DNA of 64,000 nt from Onstottus_B arcticum (GTDB lineage Bacteria > Acidobacteriota > Blastocatellia > UBA7656), in assembly GCA_038040485.1 (NCBI GenBank), contig JBBPIE010000010.1:62001-126000 (forward strand), in the 5' to 3' direction. Below are positions 1 through 8,268 of the stretch, in pieces (position 1 is the stretch's first letter; each line of letters opens with the position of its first letter). Below the pieces are notes generated by a model. It was not told the origin of the DNA, made no database searches, and worked only from the letters and a program-made list of their open reading frames with translations. The position numbers were made by a program, and so were the translations under genes.

Positions 1-3000
1 CCGGAGAAAACGACACACTCCAAACAAGCGATTCGTGTTCGAGCGTCGCGATTTTCGTTCGCGTTCGAGCGTCCCACAGAATCACATTCTCCGAAGCGCT
101 GGCTGCGAGTTTCCCATCGGGTGAAAACGCTACCGAGCGCCCGTTGTCTTTATGCGCTTCAAAAGAGTTGAGAACCTTGAGCCGCTCAATATCTGCGAAC
201 TGAACGATACCCTCACCGTTAATGCACATTCTCGTCTTGCCATCAGGAGAGATTGCCGCATATCCCCCTAATATTTGTGCAACCCGGTGCGACTCGAACG
301 TGCCTGTTGCCGCATCGAAAAATGCGATCTCGCCTAAAACCCTGTTAGAGATGAGTTTGCTGCTGTGCGGCAAGAAAGCAAAATCGGTGCCCATACTTAG
401 CGGGATTTCGACGACCGTTTCAAAGCTGCCAACGCTCCATGAAATCGTCTCCGCGACGCCCATCGAAACTAAGAATCTTCCATCCGTCGAAAAAGCTAGG
501 TCGTGAACCTCCGAAGTATGCCTGCGCAAAACAGAAACCCTCTCTAACGTGGTTGCGTCCCACACCATGACCGTCTTGTCCTTGCTGGATGTTGCCAACC
601 ATTTTCCATCCGTCGAAAAGCCAACCGCTGTGACGATGTCTTCGTGGTGCGCAAAGATAGCCAACCGTTCCCGCTTGGCAAAATCCCAGACGATTACCTT
701 CTTGTCCTCGCCGCAGGATGCCAACAGCTTCCCGTCAGGCGAAAAGACTGCGCGCCGCACGGCCGCCGTGTGCCCGCCGTTCAATCGAACGCCGTCCCAA
801 TCCTCGCTCACTGAAAGCGCCGCCGCCGCCACTGTTGCCGCTGACGCAAGCAAAAGCGCGAGAGCGCCCGCCTTTGCTAACCCGACGCTCAAACTCTTTC
901 TCAACAACTCGCGCTCGCGCTTTCCGCGCTGCACATCCGAATAGCGGCGAATGAACCAGAGCTTGCTGATCGGTATGCGTGTGCGCTTATCTACGGCGTG
1001 GTTGGAGAGGTACTGTTTGAACAATCGATTGGCGCGCTGCGTTGCATCCATTACTCGGCCCGTGATCTGATTGATTTTCTCGATAAGATACTCGTGCATC
1101 AGCTCGTATCGCCAGGGATCGTCTTCCTGGACTTCACGAACCAGCCGCGCTCCAACAAAAAGGCTCAATATTCGCTCAGTCGTTTGTCGGCTGCGTTGCG
1201 TTCGCCGCGCAATCTCGTCGATTGAAAGCGTCAATCGCGTGTTTTCGTCCGAGATCAAACAGCGCAACAGCAACTGCGCGCTCTCCTGATCGCCTGACGC
1301 TTGAATCACATCTTCGAGGAAGCTGTGGACCAGCGGCTCCTTGCCGCCCGCGCGGCGATACTCCTGCACCGTGTAGATTCGCTTGCTCTGCAATCGTTCG
1401 CCTACGATTTGAAGCTCAGAAGGCAGGACCGTGCCGGCATTCGAAAGGTCGTGCGCCACCTGGTGCACCAATTCCGGCTCAAACGGCAGGCCCGCACGCC
1501 GAGCGCTTTTTTCAATTATCTCTTCTGCTCGATCTTCATCGAAATTCCTGAGGTGATAAAGCCTCGAACTCAGGAGCGGCTCAGGCACCCGGCCTTCAAA
1601 CTCCGAGCTGACCAGGTAAAGAAAATCTGAGCGCATTGAAAAGAGAAACTTCACCGGCCCTGCAGCGCTATCCTGATGTTCGGCCACAAACGAGATGAAC
1701 GGCTCGCGATCGCGCTTCGTTTTGAAGTTCACGAAGAACTCTTCAAACTGATCGCATACGACTACAATCCCCGCGCAAAGCTCTATCGAGACTCGCTTGA
1801 GATAGTCTGCCGGACTTTCCGTCTCGCTCCGCTCGACCTGGCTCTGGCGACGGCATTCCTCCAGAAGCGCGGCCAGCGGGTCCTTGTAAGAACGGCAGTA
1901 GACCGGCAAGAAGCCCGCCTCCCAGAGCTTCGGCAACACGCCCGCTCTAAGCAGCGATGTTTTGCCGCTCCCCGACTCACCAAACAGAACGCCGAAGTGA
2001 AACTGCTCGTGCGCAATCATCCCAAACACCGACGCAGTGTCTACATCACGCCCATAGAAACGATCTCGGTCAGCCTCTTGAAAAGGCAGCAGACCGCGAA
2101 ACGCGCCGACGTTTGCTGTTGACTGAGATGATCCGATTGATCGACCCCGCCCCGCTGCGTAAGCGGCGGCAAAGCACAGCAGAGCTAGAATCGATAGCGC
2201 AAAGCCTCGGCTCCAGCCAACGCCCTGATGCTGCAGGAAGAAGAAATCGACTGCGGCCGCCATCAATGCGATCGCACCCGCGCCGGCAATCCATTTGCGC
2301 ATCCGCCATACAAAAGCACGCACCTTACTGCGAGACGGGAAAGCTAAGATCTCTCGCGGCTCCGGTTGCTCCCGGGCGTCACTTGAAATCAACGACGACA
2401 TGCGCGCGACCTGGAAGCCCTTGATCTGAACGCTTGCCCTCACCGCTTTCAGATCCGCGATCATTGCGTCGGCGCTCTGGTAGCGTTCCTGACGATCTTT
2501 CTCGAGCGCCTTTCTTATTGTGCACTCAAGCTCAAGAGAAACGTCGTCACGATAAGCGGCAAGAGGCAGCGGCTCGGTGTCCAGAATCGCCTTGATGACC
2601 GAGGCTCGGCTGTCACCATCGAAAGGATGCCGGGCTGTCAGCATCTGGTAGAGCAATCCACCTAGAGAGAAAATGTCGGTTTGTACATTCACCTGCTCGC
2701 CGCGAATCCGCTCGGGCGCGAGATAATGCAGCGTGCCCGCGAGTGCCCGCTCAGTGCCCGCCGGAACGCCCTCGTTGAGGTCTCTCAACGCCTGAGCCGG
2801 CCTGACAGCCCGCTCCGGTCGCTCACCAGCCAAAGGCCCTGAGGAAAGGTCAGATTTGGTTCTTGCCAGGCCAAAGTCCAGCACTTTCGCCACACCGCCT
2901 GGCGTTACCATTACATTCGAATCTTTGATATCGCAGTGAATCAATCCCCGCTTGTTCGCCGCGCCCAGGGCCTCAGCGATTTGAATGGCAACATCCAGGG

Positions 3001-3319
3001 CTTCGACTAGTTCCAACGGGCCTTGCTCAATCAGCGACTGCAATGTTTGGCCCTCGACATACTCCATAACGATGAAGAACCGGCCCGCATCCTCTCCGAT
3101 CTCGTAGATCGTCGCGATGTTTGGATGATTGATCGCGGCGGCCGCACGGGCTTCGTGTGCTATCGGCTCCTTTGACTGTGAGTCCTCAATCAGTGTCTGT
3201 GTGATGAACTTGATTGCGACGGTTCGTGTAAGCTCGAGGTCCTCTGCTTTCCAGACCTCGCCCATCCCGCCGGAGCCAATCCTCTCGATAAGTCGATAGT
3301 GGGAGACGCTTTGAAACAT
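1..3319 (-). CDS. Ser/Thr protein kinase - nSTAND NTPase - WD40 protein (partial, 3' end outside window)
   Basis: The frame stays open from the ATG at 3319 to the window edge (about 1106 codons), so the C-terminus is missing. Residues 1-275 are a Hanks-type kinase with GSGGMGEV, VAIKF, DFGLA and LAPE motifs. The catalytic loop reads HCDIKDSN (about residue 128), with Cys in place of the usual Arg of HRD. Two hydrophobic segments follow (about 305-360). Then comes an nSTAND-like NTPase with Walker A GESGSGKTS (about 448) and Walker B VVVCDQFEEFF (about 520). A further hydrophobic segment lies near 810-830, and WD40 repeats (GGHTAAVRRAVFSPDGKLLA and others) start near 845. This architecture is known from bacterial signalling receptors; input and targets are unknown. 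No good Shine-Dalgarno is seen at this ATG. Confidence 0.9.
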   Translation of the reverse strand, partial: MFQSVSHYRLIERIGSGGMGEVWKAEDLELTRTVAIKFITQTLIEDSQSKEPIAHEARAAAAINHPNIATIYEIGEDAGRFFIVMEYVEGQTLQSLIEQGPLELVEALDVAIQIAEALGAANKRGLIHCDIKDSNVMVTPGGVAKVLDFGLARTKSDLSSGPLAGERPERAVRPAQALRDLNEGVPAGTERALAGTLHYLAPERIRGEQVNVQTDIFSLGGLLYQMLTARHPFDGDSRASVIKAILDTEPLPLAAYRDDVSLELECTIRKALEKDRQERYQSADAMIADLKAVRASVQIKGFQVARMSSLISSDAREQPEPREILAFPSRSKVRAFVWRMRKWIAGAGAIALMAAAVDFFFLQHQGVGWSRGFALSILALLCFAAAYAAGRGRSIGSSQSTANVGAFRGLLPFQEADRDRFYGRDVDTASVFGMIAHEQFHFGVLFGESGSGKTSLLRAGVLPKLWEAGFLPVYCRSYKDPLAALLEECRRQSQVERSETESPADYLKRVSIELCAGIVVVCDQFEEFFVNFKTKRDREPFISFVAEHQDSAAGPVKFLFSMRSDFLYLVSSEFEGRVPEPLLSSRLYHLRNFDEDRAEEIIEKSARRAGLPFEPELVHQVAHDLSNAGTVLPSELQIVGERLQSKRIYTVQEYRRAGGKEPLVHSFLEDVIQASGDQESAQLLLRCLISDENTRLTLSIDEIARRTQRSRQTTERILSLFVGARLVREVQEDDPWRYELMHEYLIEKINQITGRVMDATQRANRLFKQYLSNHAVDKRTRIPISKLWFIRRYSDVQRGKRERELLRKSLSVGLAKAGALALLLASAATVAAAALSVSEDWDGVRLNGGHTAAVRRAVFSPDGKLLASCGEDKKVIVWDFAKRERLAIFAHHEDIVTAVGFSTDGKWLATSSKDKTVMVWDATTLERVSVLRRHTSEVHDLAFSTDGRFLVSMGVAETISWSVGSFETVVEIPLSMGTDFAFLPHSSKLISNRVLGEIAFFDAATGTFESHRVAQILGGYAAISPDGKTRMCINGEGIVQFADIERLKVLNSFEAHKDNGRSVAFSPDGKLAASASENVILWDARTRTKIATLEHESLVWSVSFSP

Positions 3320-3469
3320 TCCTGCCACGACAAAAGCGCGGGACGATGTCCAGCGCAGGCCTCTCTGATACCTAACGGTGCCAAACCCCGTCTGGTTGAC
3401 GGGCTAGTGGGGGTAAGACTAGCTCTGCCTCAGAGGCGGGTCAAGAAGGTGGAAGGTGAAATCGATCTG

Positions 3470-3590
3470 ATTGCGAATTGCGAATTGCGAATTGCGGATT
3501 TGGGATTGTGGAATTGGGATTGTGGATTGCGACTTCCCTTCTTCAATCCCTAGTCTTCAATCCGAAATCCGCAATCCGCAATCCGCAATT
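3470..3590. repeat. Inverted array of 'ATTGCGA' type units
   Basis: The left half repeats GAATTGCG and GGATTGTG-like units; the right half carries the complementary CAATCCGCAAT units, so the whole can fold into an imperfect hairpin. It lies in the 467-base spacer 3320-3786 between the kinase gene and the first ABC permease. I see nothing else convincing in that spacer. Confidence 0.75.
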
Positions 3591-3786
3591 AACGATCGCT
3601 GTTAATCAATTCCGCATTCTGACGTTTACACATTTGAGTCCTTGCGCCCTCGAGCGCTTCGTGGCGCGTAATATCATGATGATAAGAGACAGATACGGAC
3701 TACTGAGAGAAACGCAGAACTTATCGGCGCAGTTCTCGTTCTACTAGCTTGAGCGAAAGCGGCACTTCAACAAGGGCATCATCATT

Positions 3787-5007
3787 ATGAACTTCCTCGA
3801 ATCGATCAGCCTGGCTTTGAGCGCAGTGCTCGCGCACAAGCTTCGTTCCTTCCTCACCTTGCTGGGAATCATTTTCGGCGTAGCCACGGTGATCGTAGTC
3901 GTCTCTCTTATCGAAGGCTTCAACAAGTATTTCAACGACAAGATCGCTAATATGGGTTCGAACGCGTTCCTGGTCAACAAGCTCGGAATTGTGACCAGTA
4001 TGCAGGAGTGGATCGATAGAAACAAAAAGAACAAGGACATCAAGCTCGAGGATCTGGATGCGATCAAGGAAAACCCGACCTATGTTCGCGACGCCGCGGC
4101 GATGAAGCGCAGGCGCGGGACGGCCAAGCATGACACGCAGGTGCTTGAGGACATTGAGATCATGGGGGTGTCCGCCAACATGGTGGACATCGACTCGGTC
4201 AAGGTCGAGCAGGGCCGCTACATCGCGCCGCAAGAAGAAGAACACGGGCGGTTTACCTGCTTCGTCGGACACGAAATCGTCAAACAGTTCTTCCCAGCGG
4301 TTGACCCTCTCGACAGAGAGATAAAGATCGACGGGCGGCCGTTTAGAATCGTCGGTGTCGCTCAGGAGTTGGGCACCACGTTCGGCAACCCGCGCGACAG
4401 TTTCATCATCATGCCGATTTCCACCTTTCAAAACGTTTACGGCTCTCGCGGGTCGATCGCGATAAGAGTCGCGGCGATTGGACCTGAGAGCATCGAGCGA
4501 GCGCAGGACGAAGTGAGGGTCGTGATGCGCGCGCGAAGGCATTTGAACTACAACGACGAGGATAACTTCGGCATCGTTACTTCGGATGCGCTCAACAATC
4601 TTCGCGAGAAGATTTTCGGAACAATCTCGATCGTAGCGATCGGCGTGACCTCGATAGCGCTAATTGTTGGCGGCATCGTGATCATGAACATCATGCTGGT
4701 GTCGGTGACCGAGCGAACTCGCGAGATCGGCGTGCGCAAGTCACTGGGCGCAAAACGCAAGGACATCGTCCGCCAATTTCTCGCGGAATCGACAGTGCTT
4801 TCGTTGCTCGGAGGCTGCATAGGCGTGGCGATCGCCTACGGCTTGTCAAAGCTCGCGACGGTTTTCTTCGATCTGCCGACGGCGCTGCCGATCGCCTGGA
4901 CGCTCGTCGCGCTTACGACTTCGGCAAGCATCGGTCTTTTCTTTGGCATTTACCCGGCGTGGAAGGCGGCGAAACTCGACCCGATCGAGGCGCTTCGAGC
5001 GGATTGA
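3787..5007 (+). CDS. ABC transporter permease, MacB/FtsX type
   Basis: This 406-residue protein has the MacB permease plan. There is one N-terminal membrane helix (about residues 19-40, after AHKLRSFLTLLG), a large periplasmic domain, then three C-terminal helices with the FtsX signature (MNIMLVSVTERTREIGVRKS) and the typical tail YPAWKAAKLDPIEALRAD. Such permeases pair with a cytoplasmic ATPase and often a periplasmic adaptor to move peptides, lipoproteins or drugs out of the inner membrane by mechanotransmission. No ATPase or adaptor gene is present nearby. The next gene is a paralogue, so the two may form a heterodimer; that is inference. The Shine-Dalgarno upstream is weak. Confidence 0.88.
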   Translation: MNFLESISLALSAVLAHKLRSFLTLLGIIFGVATVIVVVSLIEGFNKYFNDKIANMGSNAFLVNKLGIVTSMQEWIDRNKKNKDIKLEDLDAIKENPTYVRDAAAMKRRRGTAKHDTQVLEDIEIMGVSANMVDIDSVKVEQGRYIAPQEEEHGRFTCFVGHEIVKQFFPAVDPLDREIKIDGRPFRIVGVAQELGTTFGNPRDSFIIMPISTFQNVYGSRGSIAIRVAAIGPESIERAQDEVRVVMRARRHLNYNDEDNFGIVTSDALNNLREKIFGTISIVAIGVTSIALIVGGIVIMNIMLVSVTERTREIGVRKSLGAKRKDIVRQFLAESTVLSLLGGCIGVAIAYGLSKLATVFFDLPTALPIAWTLVALTTSASIGLFFGIYPAWKAAKLDPIEALRAD

Positions 5008-5011
5008 TGAC

Positions 5012-5160
5012 GTAGCATAGACTTCATTCAGTCTGTGGCTCGGAGCGAAGTTTCCACAAAGCCAGCAGGCACCGAGACTACGGGGTAGCATAGACTTTAG
5101 TCTGTGTTCCCTGGCGATGGTGGACAAGCCAGCAGCCACACAGACTAAAGTCTATGCTAC
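5012..5160. repeat. Inverted repeat GTAGCATAGACT...
   Basis: Two perfect 22-base arms at 5085-5106 and 5139-5160 face each other; each starts or ends with GTAGCATAGACTTTAG. A third, diverged copy of the left arm lies at 5012-5037. The right arm reaches to 14 bases before the ATG of the next permease and extends its reading frame artificially upstream. Confidence 0.85.
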
Positions 5161-5173
5161 GCCCAGAGCAAAT

Positions 5174-6415
5174 ATGAGCAGGCAAGACACAAACGAAAGC
5201 TTCAGAATGGCGTTTGCCACATTGCACGCGCACAAGTTCCGCTCGTTCCTGACGGTTCTTGGCGTCGTAGTCGGCACTGTCACCGTGATGGTCATCGCGT
5301 CGTTTATCTCCGGACTCGACCAGCAGTTCAAAAAGGAGATCGAGAGCTTCGGCACAAACACGGTCTTCATCTACAAGTTCGATCCGGGGATTCACACCGG
5401 AAGGCTCACACCCGAAGAACGAATGCGCAAATCCATCAGCTACGAGGACGCGATGGCCATCAAAGCACAATGCCCGTCGGTCAAGTATGTAGCCCCGTTT
5501 CTCGGACCCGATGACGTCATCAAAGTCCGCTACCAGGATCAGGAGCTTTACGTCACCCAGGTGCAAGGCACCCTTCCGGAATACGAACGCATGTCTTCGG
5601 TGCATATAGCGGAAGGGCGTTTCTTCACCGATTCCGAGAACTTGCACCGCTCGGACATCTGCGTCGTCGGAGCGGACATCGCCGACAAGTTCTTCCCACA
5701 TCTGGCTGCGCTCGACAAGCAGATACTCGTAAACGACAAGCCGCTCACCGTGATCGGTGTGGTTGAAAAGCAGGAAAGCTTCTTCGCGGGCGAGAACGAC
5801 GGTGGAAATCAAAACAAGGCCGTCTATGTGCCATATGAGACGATGAAGAAGATGTTCCCGGCGGAGAAAGACCACTTCGTCATGGCACAAGCCCAGGACG
5901 GAATGCTTGCGCAGGCCGAAGATGAGATCAGATCGTTACTGCGCCGGAGGCGTGAAGTCCCTTACGAAAAGAACGACAACTTTGGCCTCTCGACTCCGGA
6001 TGCGATCACCGAACAATTTCACCAGATCACCGGCGGCATCGCGATCCTGATGTTTGCGATCTCGAGCGTTGGGCTCCTTATTGGCGGCATAGGAGTGATG
6101 AACATCATGCTTGTGTCGGTCACCGAACGGACAAAAGAAATCGGCGTGCGCAAGGCTATAGGCGCGAGGCGCCGCGATATCATGCGCCAGTTCTTAATCG
6201 AGGCTATGGCGCTTACGGGCTCCGGCGGCTTGTTAGGGATAACGATCGGCTGGCTGTTGAGCTTGCTTGTGAATTTGATCCTACCGGTCCACGTTCCGAC
6301 CTGGGCACCGGTCGTGGGAATATCGGTCTCGGCGGGAATCGGCTTGGTGTTTGGGCTGTGGCCGGCTATGAAGGCTTCGAAGTTGGATCCGATCGTCGCG
6401 CTCAGATACGAGTAG
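5174..6415 (+). CDS. ABC transporter permease, MacB/FtsX type (second copy)
   Basis: This is a 413-residue paralogue of the preceding permease. It starts with MSRQDTNESFRMAFATLHAH, followed by helix 1 (SFLTVLGVVVGTVTVMVIAS), a periplasmic core, and C-terminal helices with MNIMLVSVTERTKEIGVRKA and the ending PAMKASKLDPIVALRYE. The frame is open back to 5117, but those 19 codons come from the intergenic inverted repeat, so I place the start at 5174. It is probably co-transcribed with the first permease. The partner ATPase must be encoded elsewhere. Confidence 0.88.
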   Translation: MSRQDTNESFRMAFATLHAHKFRSFLTVLGVVVGTVTVMVIASFISGLDQQFKKEIESFGTNTVFIYKFDPGIHTGRLTPEERMRKSISYEDAMAIKAQCPSVKYVAPFLGPDDVIKVRYQDQELYVTQVQGTLPEYERMSSVHIAEGRFFTDSENLHRSDICVVGADIADKFFPHLAALDKQILVNDKPLTVIGVVEKQESFFAGENDGGNQNKAVYVPYETMKKMFPAEKDHFVMAQAQDGMLAQAEDEIRSLLRRRREVPYEKNDNFGLSTPDAITEQFHQITGGIAILMFAISSVGLLIGGIGVMNIMLVSVTERTKEIGVRKAIGARRRDIMRQFLIEAMALTGSGGLLGITIGWLLSLLVNLILPVHVPTWAPVVGISVSAGIGLVFGLWPAMKASKLDPIVALRYE

Positions 6416-6445
6416 CACACCTCAATACCATCGCGGAGCAATACG

Positions 6446-6478
6446 TCGCCCGCTGCCTCTGATGAGCGCAGCGGGCGA
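6446..6478. terminator. Probable bidirectional terminator hairpin
   Basis: Perfect 11-base arms (TCGCCCGCTGC and its complement) enclose an 11-base loop between the convergent permease and subtilisin genes. There is no strong T-run, so the assignment rests on position and stem strength. Confidence 0.55.
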
Positions 6479-6491
6479 TTCTCGCATGTTT

Positions 6492-6582
6492 CCTCTGCGT
6501 AAGCCTCTGCGCCTCCGCGTCTCTGCGGTTAGTCAGAGTCGAAAGCCTGCTAACTGCCGGGGCACGGAGACGCATGAGACTA
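6492..6582. repeat. 'GCAGAGACGC' family inverted repeat, degenerate copy
   Basis: CTCTGCG-type units ending in TCTCTGCGGTTAG are followed, after a short loop, by a decayed complementary half (CTAACTGCCGGGG...CGGAGACGC). It belongs to the same family as the copies at 14091, 25724, 31378 and 48626. Confidence 0.75.
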
Positions 6583-6601
6583 CACAGAAGAACGTTTGAG
6601 T

Positions 6602-7822
6602 CTATTGCGCGCTCGACCAGAACAGCAGCCGATTCGCCGTGCCAGCAGGTATGCCGCTCAGATGATTGAGAGTGGCAGCGTTTACGATCGCGTTTCTGAC
6701 GGTTGCAGGAGAAGCACCAGGATTGGACTGCAGGTACCTCGCCGCGACGCCGGCTACGTGAGGAGACGCCATGGATGTTCCGCTCAACGTGGCGGTCGCG
6801 GTGTCGCTCGTGTTGTAGGACGACAAGATGCTCGACCCCGGCGCAAAGATATCAACCACGCTGCCGAAGTTTGAGAACGACGACCGGGCATCGTTGATTG
6901 TGGAAGACCCTACGGTGATCGCAGCGGCGACTCGCGCCGGCGAAGAGTTAGAAGCGTCTGTATTCGAGTTCCCAGCCGCAATCGCGTAGGTGACACCCGA
7001 ATTGATCGAGTTGTTCACCGCCGTGTCAAGCGCTGTGGAGACGCCTCCACCCAGGCTCATGTTCGCCACTGCGGGATTGGTATGGTTCGCCGTCACCCAA
7101 TCGACGCCCGCAATGACTCCAGCGTTGCTGCCTGAACCGCTGCAGTTGAGCACGCGCACCGCAAACAGCCGGACTGCCTTGGCCACACCGTAAGTCGAGC
7201 CTCCCACTGTGCCGCTGACATGCGTGCCGTGACCGTTGCAGTCATTTGTGTTCTGGCCGTCGCCAACGGAATCGAAGCCGACAAAAGCACGGCCTCCGAA
7301 CTGCGTGTGCGTGCGGCGAATCCCCGTGTCTATGATGTAAACATTCACACCCGAGCCCGTCGTCGTGTACGAGTAGGTTTGGTTGAGCGGCAGATCACGT
7401 TGTCCGATTCGGTCAAGGCCCCACGGAGGGTTGTTCTGCGTAATGTTCGCCGACATGATCGAATCTTCTTCGACAAACTTGACGCGCGGGTCAGAACTCA
7501 GCTTTAAGGCCTCGGCCTCGGACATCCGGGCTGAGAAACCGTTGATCGCATAGGCGTAGAAGTTTGTAGCTACGCCGCCGTAGGCAAGAGTCAGATCGCT
7601 GGCGGTCTTTGCTGCGGTGAACAGGTCGCCGCTCTTGCCGGCCGAATCCATGTCCAGAACTACGATGTAGTGCCCGGCTATGGCATCGTTGCCCATGCGG
7701 AGAAACTTCTCTGAGTCACCTGTCTTGCCGGCGGGGTCCTGTGGGCTGGCCAGAGCGGGCATCAGCGCCAAGGCTGCCGTACAAAACACGATCAAAGCTA
7801 CCAAAGCGAATCTTCGTTTCAT
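6602..7822 (-). CDS. Secreted subtilisin-like serine protease (S8, proteinase K-like)
   Basis: The 406-residue preproenzyme starts at the ATG at 7822, which has a strong AGGAGG upstream; the open frame extends 29 codons further without support. A signal peptide (residues 1-25, MKRRFALVALIVF...ALA) precedes an I9-type inhibitor propeptide (about 50-120, HYIVVLDMDS...VKFVEED). The catalytic domain has Asp165 (IIDTGI), His198 (NGHGTHVSG), oxyanion Asn285 (AAGNSN) and Ser350 (SGTSMASPHVAG). The closest family pattern is proteinase K/aqualysin. It should be exported, self-processed and act as a general extracellular endopeptidase. It has no obvious operon partner. Confidence 0.93.
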   Translation of the reverse strand: MKRRFALVALIVFCTAALALMPALASPQDPAGKTGDSEKFLRMGNDAIAGHYIVVLDMDSAGKSGDLFTAAKTASDLTLAYGGVATNFYAYAINGFSARMSEAEALKLSSDPRVKFVEEDSIMSANITQNNPPWGLDRIGQRDLPLNQTYSYTTTGSGVNVYIIDTGIRRTHTQFGGRAFVGFDSVGDGQNTNDCNGHGTHVSGTVGGSTYGVAKAVRLFAVRVLNCSGSGSNAGVIAGVDWVTANHTNPAVANMSLGGGVSTALDTAVNNSINSGVTYAIAAGNSNTDASNSSPARVAAAITVGSSTINDARSSFSNFGSVVDIFAPGSSILSSYNTSDTATATLSGTSMASPHVAGVAARYLQSNPGASPATVRNAIVNAATLNHLSGIPAGTANRLLFWSSAQ

Positions 7823-8268
7823 GGTTTCCTCCTCTAGCTTGGTTTGTTGGGTTAGTCTTTTGGCGCCGGGACGCAACTCTCGACGCATAGTGAAACCCCG
7901 GAGAGTCACTCATCTCCGGAGTGGACATCGGCTCGGGGTCGTGAACAGAGTGGCACTCGGCACACCCAAGCCGCAGTTCGGGATGCAACCCACTTACAAG
8001 GCCATAGCTCGTTAGGAACAGAAAACATGCCCAGACATAACCGAGTGGGTGGGCAAACGGTTCCTTTTGAGAGAACAAGAAATCGAGTTTTAGATCGGGA
8101 CGGCGACGAATATAACGACGATTGTTGGGGATGTCAATGTGCTCAGGATAAGTGCGATAGGCAATCGCATTGTTTAGATTTTGCCGGTCAAGTGGACACA
8201 GGACAACGACGCTGCAAAGACGGGACGCAAGAGACACACTGCTGGGCTTCTAATGCATCGAATCGGCC
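7823..8268. other. Intergenic region without recognised gene
   Basis: These 446 bases lie between two co-directional - strand genes. Apart from the ribosome binding site of the protease gene I see no coding, RNA or repeat signal. Open frames here overlap the protease start and have no family features. Confidence 0.5.

Noticed and set aside
7716..8237. 173-codon - strand frame with CAECH-like motif
   Set aside because: It overlaps the protease gene in another frame, has no start signal and no haem-protein context.
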